From positions 1 through 22,549 of the forward strand of contig JAIPMN010021381.1 of the NCBI GenBank assembly GCA_020650975.1: a DNA stretch of 22,549 bases. The letters are read 5' to 3'. Source of the stretch: Apostichopus californicus. Lineage: Eukaryota > Echinodermata > Holothuroidea > Aspidochirotida > Stichopodidae. The translations under genes and the position numbers were made by a program. A model generated the notes under the pieces. That model was not told the DNA's origin and did no database searches. It worked only from the letters and a program-made list of their open reading frames with translations. Of the stretch, positions 18,608-22,549 are shown piece by piece. Numbering within the stretch: the first letter of the stretch is position 1; the number at the start of each line of letters is the position of its first letter.

Positions 18608-19455
18608 CCCTTCTCATTCTACCAACCAAAGCGTCTACATCGTAAAATTTCGAGAGGAGTGAGAGCAGCACCCGCCAGACCACCGAGCAGAGGAGCTCTC
18701 AGAGGCAGAAGCCGGGGACGGCATACCGCCCTACCCGTTCCTGGGCGCCTAGAGGAACAGGCAGAGGCACAGCACCTACCAGACGTGACAACGACCTCTC
18801 CTCCACTCGACCATCGTTCGCTGCCCAGCCCTAGGGGTGCCCACCTCACCGCAACAATTCCGCAGGTGGGGGAGACTTACAAACTTCACCCAGCAATGCG
18901 AATTCATAGGCGGGGACAAATGGGTGTTGGACACAGTCAAACACGGCTATCAAATAGAATTCTCCTCCAGTCCACCCTTCGGGGGCCGGAGGAAGGCAGA
19001 CACCCACACCCACAGACCCCATCAAACGCCTAACTCTAGAGGGGGAGATTTTGGCCCTGCTGGCTAAGCAGGCAATTGTAGAGGTACCGGGAGGGACGGG
19101 ACCACTCTTCCGGTCCTCTTTCTTTCTGACAAAAAAACGGGACGATACCTGGCGTCCCATCCTAAATCTAAAACCCCTGAACTCAAAATATATCAGGCCA
19201 AAACATTTCTGTATGGAAACCCTAAATCTAATTTTACCCCTGCTCAGAAAGGGCATGTGGGCGGCGACAGTAGATTACGGGACGCTTACCTGCACATCAT
19301 GGTCCACAAAGATTACCGACGGTTCCTGACGTTCCGGTACGCAGAGCAGGACTACCAGTTCAGGGCACTCCCATTTGGCCTGTCCACGGCTCCGAGAGCC
19401 TTCACGAGAGTCGCGGGAGCGGTAGTCTCCTACCTCAGAGGAGAGTCCCAGACGA
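18608..19455 (+). pseudogene. DIRS-like reverse transcriptase, fragment 1
   Basis: An Arg/Gly-rich leader is followed by FRRWGRLTNFTQQ and DKWVLDTV, then LEGEILALLAKQAIVEV, LNLKPLN, METLNLILPLLRKGMWAATVD, DAYLHI and FRALPFGLSTAPRAFTRV. These correspond to the first RT blocks (template grip, first catalytic Asp in VD, and the FGLSTAPR block). The reading frame shifts near 18990-19015 and again near 19275, where one base is missing within VDLRDAY. The fragment stops at SYLRGE, just before the block that should hold the catalytic YLDD pair. It joins gag C-terminal sequence at about 19440-19455. It is unable to make an active enzyme. Confidence 0.8.
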
Positions 19456-19857
19456 CGCTTGGAAAGCTCTGTTCAAGTGCCCATCCATCCAGCAGGAGGC
19501 TAAAGAAAAGCTGAGATTGGAACGGGTCTTCATCGTTGCATTTTCAGAAACCAAAATCAGAAGAAATTAGAGGAGCTACTGGTCGACGTGGATGTAGCAG
19601 CACCCTCAGGGATGAAATTTACGTCCGTCCTCATGCTCACCTCGGAGGTACTGATGAGACACCACCAGCAGCTCCCTCAGGACGACAACCATGTTTCCAG
19701 AAATGAAGCTGGTCAGCTATTGCTACTCCTGGGGCCGCTCGAAAGACTGGCGTTCGACCAATTTGCCCGAGTCGCCACACGATCAGTGAAGGCCAGAAGG
19801 GAGAATGTTTTATCCGCCATTCGCTGGCCATCGGTGGAAGCCAGGGGAGGATGTTAG
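19454..19857 (+). pseudogene. DIRS gag-like ORF, C-terminal part
   Basis: Starts DAWKALFKCPSIQQEAKEKL in one frame and continues in the next frame (shift near 19540-19567) as LEELLVDVDVAAPSG and EVLMRHHQQL, then LLLLGPLERLAFDQFARVA and RRENVLSAIRWPS, ending at a stop at about 19857. The pattern LGP-x-x-R-L-A-F-D-Q followed by an NVL-x-A-I-x-W segment resembles the distal part of DIRS gag-like proteins. In an intact element it would follow the RS region directly. Here it is separated from that by 18479-19455, so either that segment was inserted or the copies recombined. Confidence 0.6.
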
Positions 19858-21226
19858 CCTGGCTAAATCTGAATTCTGATCATCGGATAGATTCAGAACA
19901 AGACCCTACCATCCAAGAGAGACCAGGCCGGCGCCAGAGGGGGTAGAGGTACTTCTCTCAGAACACCCCAAGAGGGGCCCCGCGGTGCAGGGGACGAGGA
20001 ACAACCAGTCGACCACTCCGTCCATGGGGAACGAGAGGCACAGGCAGAGGCCTGACGACGACTTGACGGGACAGCGACCGCTCCTCTGCTAGACCTCCGT
20101 TTGCCGCCCGACCTTAGGGGTGCCCACCTCACCGCGGTAATTCCGCAGGTGGGGGGGGAGACTAACATACTTCACCCAGCAATGGGAAACTATGGGCGGG
20201 GACAAGAGGGTGTTGGAGACGATCTCACAAGGGTACCAAATAGAATTCACTTCCAGTCCACCTTTCGGGGATGGAGGAAGACTCCAACACCCACGGACCC
20301 CATCCAAGAAGCGGCGCTAGAGGGGGAAATTTTAGCCCTGCTGGCAAAGCGGGCAATTGTAGGAGTATCGGGAGAGGCGGGACCCCTCTTCTGGTCCTCT
20401 CTCTTTCAAACAAGAAAACGGGACGGATCTTGGCGTCTTATCCTAAATCTAAAACCCCTGAACAAGAATTGCATAGACCCAAAACGTTTTCGCATGGAAA
20501 CACTGAATTTAATTCTACCCCTACTCAGAAAGGGCATGTGGGCGCGAGCGTGGACCTTCAAGACGCTTACTTGCACATACCTATACACCGACACCATCAA
20601 TGGTACTTAGGTTTCCAATACGCCGGAAGGGAATTCACATTCAGAGCACTCCTGTTCGGCCTGTCAACGGCACCAAGACCTTTGACAAGAGTGGCGGTAA
20701 CTGTAATCTCCCACCTCAGGAAAAGAGGAGTGACGCTATACGCGTACAGTACCTTGACGATTGGCTCATAGTAGGAGAGTCGGACGCATCAGACAACATA
20801 CACAAGAATGACAAGATAGTAGGAACCCTCCAGCAGCTGGGTTGGATAGTCAACGAAACAAAGTCACAGCGTACCCCAACACAGACGATCCAGTTCCTGG
20901 GGGCAATACTAGAGTTTATAACAGGGATAGCCAGTCCCTCATAACAGAGGATCGAGGCAGTCAGAACGACCACAGCCCAAATCCTATCACAACAAGAGTC
21001 ATCGACAGGGATGTGGCTCTGAGCCCTGGGGCTGATGGCCAGCATTGTCGACGTGGTGCGTTTATGCAGACTACACTTGCGCCCACTGCAACTTCATCTG
21101 CAAAAGACGACCGATCTAAAGAACCTAGACAAGACAGCACCGATCCCCCGGTCGGATGAAATCGAACCTCACCTGCAGTGGTGGCACAACATGGAGAACT
21201 GGGACCAAGGGGTCCCTTCATCATGA
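19858..21226 (+). pseudogene. DIRS-like reverse transcriptase, fragment 2, with catalytic YLDD and connection region
   Basis: Homologous to fragment 1 but distinct (for example KNCIDPKRF in place of SKYIRPKHF), and it extends further. An Arg/Gly-rich leader is followed by FTQQWE, LEGEILALLAKRA, LNLKPLN, VDLQDAYLHIPIH, FGLSTAPR and then YLDDWL at 20750-20767, which holds the catalytic Asp pair. LGWIVN, TIQFLGA and a connection segment ending LQWWHNMENWDQGVP follow. Four frames are needed: shifts near 20270-20300, 20540-20550 and 20735-20750, and in-frame stops near 20942 and 21021. Similarity ends near 21226, just before RNase H should begin. RNase H and the recombinase are absent, so the 3' side is truncated at the palindromic array. 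Confidence 0.82.
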
Positions 21227-21259
21227 ATCTGTCAATGACATCGGTCACAACCAGGGTTC

Positions 21260-21389
21260 GGTTTCTTCCGGAAGAAACCTATTTCTTCCGGGGACGTGGA
21301 AGAAACTGGAAGAAACCTGTTTCTTCCAGGTTTCTTCCAGTTTCTTCCGGAAGAAACCGGAAGAAACCGGAAGAAACTGGAAGAAACTG
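21260..21389. repeat. Palindromic 11-bp array of GGAAGAAAC(C/T)G units in both orientations
   Basis: The array consists of GGAAGAAAC-type units and their reverse complements, with several switches of direction. GGTTTCTTCCGGAAGAAACC at 21260-21279 is a perfect 20-bp palindrome and GTTTCTTCCGGAAGAAAC at 21340-21357 a perfect 18-bp one. The final 33 bases are three direct 11-bp units. The spacer GGGGACGTGGAAG at about 21289 interrupts it. The stop-free frames across it are repeat artefacts. It begins about 30 bp after the last recognisable DIRS sequence. Confidence 0.9.
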
Positions 21390-21831
21390 TGAAAATTGGC
21401 ATATAGGCAGCACAGCCCACATACATGATAAAGAGACAAATAGCTTACCATCATCTGACTGAAATGCATACCATTGAAACCATCAAAATATGATATTTTT
21501 GTTTTGATTATAATTTTGGGTTGTTTTTGTACACCAAAAGATGTTTGCTTATAAATCACAATATTGAAGGACTATTTATCATCTCGCGATCCCCCCATCA
21601 ACCAGAATTGCATAACTGGCCATACTGTATGAATGATTAACCTGGACTGGCCCATGCACTGAGGATTTAAGACAATGAATGCCAAGTAAATAGCTGAACA
21701 ATATCTGTTAGATTTAGGCAACAGTTTAATGTCTGCAACTCCCTAAATTACAACTTGTAGTTAACAGGAGGACTTGTCATCCCAACAGCAAAAAGATCAA
21801 ATATACACAATTAAACACAGCTGGCCACGAA
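21390..21831. other. Gene-free stretch
   Basis: AT-rich unique-looking sequence. No exon, RNA gene or repeat was recognised on either strand. SRPRB coding sequence was looked for here (NKxD region) and not found. Confidence 0.55.
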
Positions 21832-22110
21832 CATAGGCGTATGGGACCATTTCAGTTTGGGGGGGCAGAACTTTTTGTGCCCGAAAGTTCACGTGACACT
21901 ATCTAAGCGGAGCGCCACCATCGGTTGGCGCGTAGCGTACAAGAAAATTTTCGGCAAATAATGCCTCTCAGATTGCCGGAAACGGCACTTCTGAGGCCTT
22001 GCAAGTTGCATCTAAACATTCTTTATTTTATAATCTCACGTTTTAGAAATTTACACTTCCCCAAAAATTTGGTAAATTAGAAGAAGAAAAAATGGTAACA
22101 TCACTTTGAA
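21832..22110. mobile_element. Left part of an inverted-repeat DNA element related to 2798-3356
   Basis: Starts CATAGGCGTATGG and runs into a 7-G run. The body at 21912-22060 aligns with 2870-3010 in the same orientation. Shared are GCGCGTAGCGTACAAGAA, a GGCAAATA word, a CAGAT-GCCGG segment and TTTTAGAAATTTA. The outer tip differs from the 2798 element (CCATGGGCGCAG), so it is a relative rather than the same subfamily. No right end or target duplication could be located. The right boundary given is where similarity fades, and the element may run past the window. Confidence 0.55.
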
Positions 22111-22549
22111 GGGGAAAAATAGGACAGTATATTTTTTAAGCTCCTATTTAGTAACCTTATTTATTATTTTAACACAGTACTCAGCTACCTCCAGAAAAAC
22201 ATACATTGTTCAACGACACGTAGGCGGGATAATGTCGCTGTGTCGGGTGAGACTTCAATTTGTCTCACAAAAAAGTATAAAATATAACAAAGAATATGAT
22301 AAACATGTACTTCTAGGCTTGTAGGCACTCCCTCCCCCCCCACACCATCCATGAAAAAGAAAATGTTTCTTATATACACTCATGTTGGGGATGTCCAGGT
22401 CAAGGGCGGCATAAACACTTTTAATCTGGGGGGCACCAACATCAAAGGGCACTTTGCAGAAATTTGATTGGACTGATGCAGCCTTATATTTAGAACCCTT
22501 TATAACTCTTATTGTATTATCTTATTTGTGTATACACATCACTCCATCA
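22111..22549. other. Gene-free end of window
   Basis: No exon recognised. There is a C-rich run at about 22330-22340 and a G-run followed by GCACC near 22428. They could be inner parts of the element that begins at 21832, since such elements carry G- or C-runs near their ends. Open frames here have no family motifs. Confidence 0.45.

Larger units (their letters stand above)
16954..21230 (+). mobile_element. Rearranged DIRS-like retrotransposon composite
   Basis: The segment is more GC-rich than its surroundings. It holds a gag-like N-part (17434-18478), a second copy of the 5' terminal repeat (18479-18607), an RT piece (to 19455), a gag-like C-part (19454-19857) and a second RT piece (to 21226). 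The family is recognised from RT text such as LNLKPLN, DAYLHI, FRALPFGLSTAPR and YLDDWL, the wording of DIRS-type elements. DIRS elements normally also encode RNase H, often a methyltransferase, and a tyrosine recombinase instead of an integrase. None of these is seen. Frameshifts and stops occur in every part, so the locus is dead. Segments 17073-17433 (leader, no frame) and 16794-16953 (no assignment) complete the left side. Confidence 0.8.

Noticed and set aside
21232-21559. Minus-strand frames with VSSSFF and GRNRF repeats
   Set aside because: Produced by the 11-bp GGAAGAAAC array; no independent motif.

Overview
The window looks like nuclear DNA from an animal, most likely a marine deuterostome invertebrate such as an echinoderm or hemichordate. 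It is AT-rich, with short exons, long introns bounded by GT/AG, TAGGCCTA-type words in intron 1, many short inverted-repeat transposons with clear target-site duplications, and a DIRS-type tyrosine-recombinase retrotransposon. The taxon is an inference from texture and gene content.

The only host gene I can support is the 5' half of SRPRB, the beta subunit of the signal-recognition-particle receptor, on the + strand. Exon 1 (5108-5222) encodes a short N-terminus and the start of the membrane anchor. Exon 2 (10056-10150) encodes the rest of the anchor and the P-loop. Exon 3 (13496-13653) encodes the switch-I and DxxG region. The three exons join in frame (intron phases 1, 0, 2) and give 122 codons plus 2 nt. 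The part with the G4/G5 motifs (usually about 150 more residues) was not found and presumably lies beyond 22549. Everything from 13654 onward is therefore probably intron 3.

The rest is mobile or repetitive DNA. 1-5107: a 40-unit minisatellite with two unit lengths (192-730), a 559-bp inverted-repeat element with 6-bp duplications (2798-3356), and a 20-21 bp tandem array (3770-4109). Intron 1: a 564-bp hAT-like non-autonomous element with a perfect 8-bp duplication, then a decayed SAP-domain reading frame. Intron 2: a 12-bp array, a second hAT-like element and a G-quadruplex motif. Intron 3: a fold-back repeat with a hammerhead-like core, a tRNA-derived SINE, a 1.7-kb hAT-like element with perfect 8-bp duplications that contains a second copy of the fold-back family, and a 51-bp array of alternating hairpins (16118-16793). 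These are followed by a broken, rearranged DIRS-like composite (16954 to about 21230), a palindromic GGAAGAAAC array and another terminal-inverted-repeat element.

The DIRS composite holds gag-like and reverse-transcriptase segments in an abnormal order: gag N-part, terminal repeat, RT, gag C-part, RT. All are damaged by stops or frameshifts, and no RNase H active site or tyrosine recombinase remains. I see no RNA polymerase II gene besides SRPRB, no CRISPR and no bacterial operon. Nothing here is clearly a new biological system. The most unusual items are the repeat architectures and the chimeric DIRS locus.
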